Source: Kangiella sp.
GTDB lineage: Bacteria > Pseudomonadota > Gammaproteobacteria > Enterobacterales > Kangiellaceae
Length of the DNA stretch: 34,000 nt
Direction of reading: 5' to 3'
NCBI RefSeq assembly: GCF_014762745.1
Contig: NZ_JABURJ010000116.1
Coordinates: 1-34,000 of the forward strand
Of this stretch, positions 33,968-34,000 are shown piece after piece; position 1 is the stretch's first letter; every line of letters starts with the position of its first letter. The position numbers were made by a program, and so were the translations under genes. Under the pieces are notes generated by a model, which was given only the letters and a program-made list of their open reading frames with translations, searched no databases and was not told the origin of the DNA.

Positions 33968-34000
33968 AGCAAACCCGCTATTTTTAAGCAAATTTTGCCT

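Overview
This is a chromosomal window in which every convincing gene lies on the minus strand, so transcription runs from high to low coordinates. The fatty-acid cluster order, the PilZ, HolB, RpmF and AcpP sequences and the moderate G+C content point to a gammaproteobacterium. The combination of abundant secreted proteases with this gene order is reminiscent of Kangiella (Kangiellaceae). That genus assignment is an inference from memory, not a search.

High-coordinate half (about 18.8-34 kb): a conserved housekeeping run in the order yceD, rpmF, plsX, fabH, fabD, fabG, acpP, fabF, pabC, mltG, tmk, holB, pilZ, tatD, followed by an M16 lipoprotein peptidase. It covers ribosomal protein L32, initiation and elongation of type II fatty acid synthesis, a folate step, peptidoglycan cleavage, dTMP kinase, the clamp-loader delta-prime subunit, a type IV pilus factor and a TatD nuclease. 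A consensus-like promoter sits almost on top of the yceD start, suggesting a leaderless or near-leaderless mRNA. The fabH-fabD gap (573 bp) is filled by repeats: REP-like inverted repeats and two 91-bp near-identical copies of an element, one of which forms a 121-bp nested palindrome next to the fabH stop. A strong hairpin separates acpP from fabF.

Middle (about 4.2-18.7 kb): an accessory region devoted to secreted proteolysis and signalling. Three exported subtilisin-like (S8) proteases flank a compact operon of six genes: a secreted protein of unknown function, an FHA-GAF protein, a 1120-residue membrane Ser/Thr kinase with an extracytoplasmic TPR region, a soluble sensorless histidine kinase, a NarL/LuxR-type response regulator and a small four-helix membrane protein. 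These genes overlap or lie within about 20 bp of one another. Each of the three protease genes carries a TAGGGG-(A/T)4-CCC palindrome 60-100 bp upstream of its start, and I saw no other copy in the window. The simplest reading is that the operon senses a cell-envelope or nutrient condition and that the response regulator switches on the proteases through this site. This is the best candidate for an undescribed system here; the regulatory link is inference.

Low-coordinate end (1-4.1 kb): glutaryl-CoA dehydrogenase with its own promoter, a small conserved-looking hypothetical protein with its own promoter and strong Shine-Dalgarno sequence, and the periplasmic tail-specific protease Prc. Extracellular proteases, an M16 lipoprotein peptidase and a lysine/tryptophan catabolic dehydrogenase together fit an organism living on proteins and amino acids. 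No rRNA, tRNA, CRISPR array, transposase or phage gene was seen.
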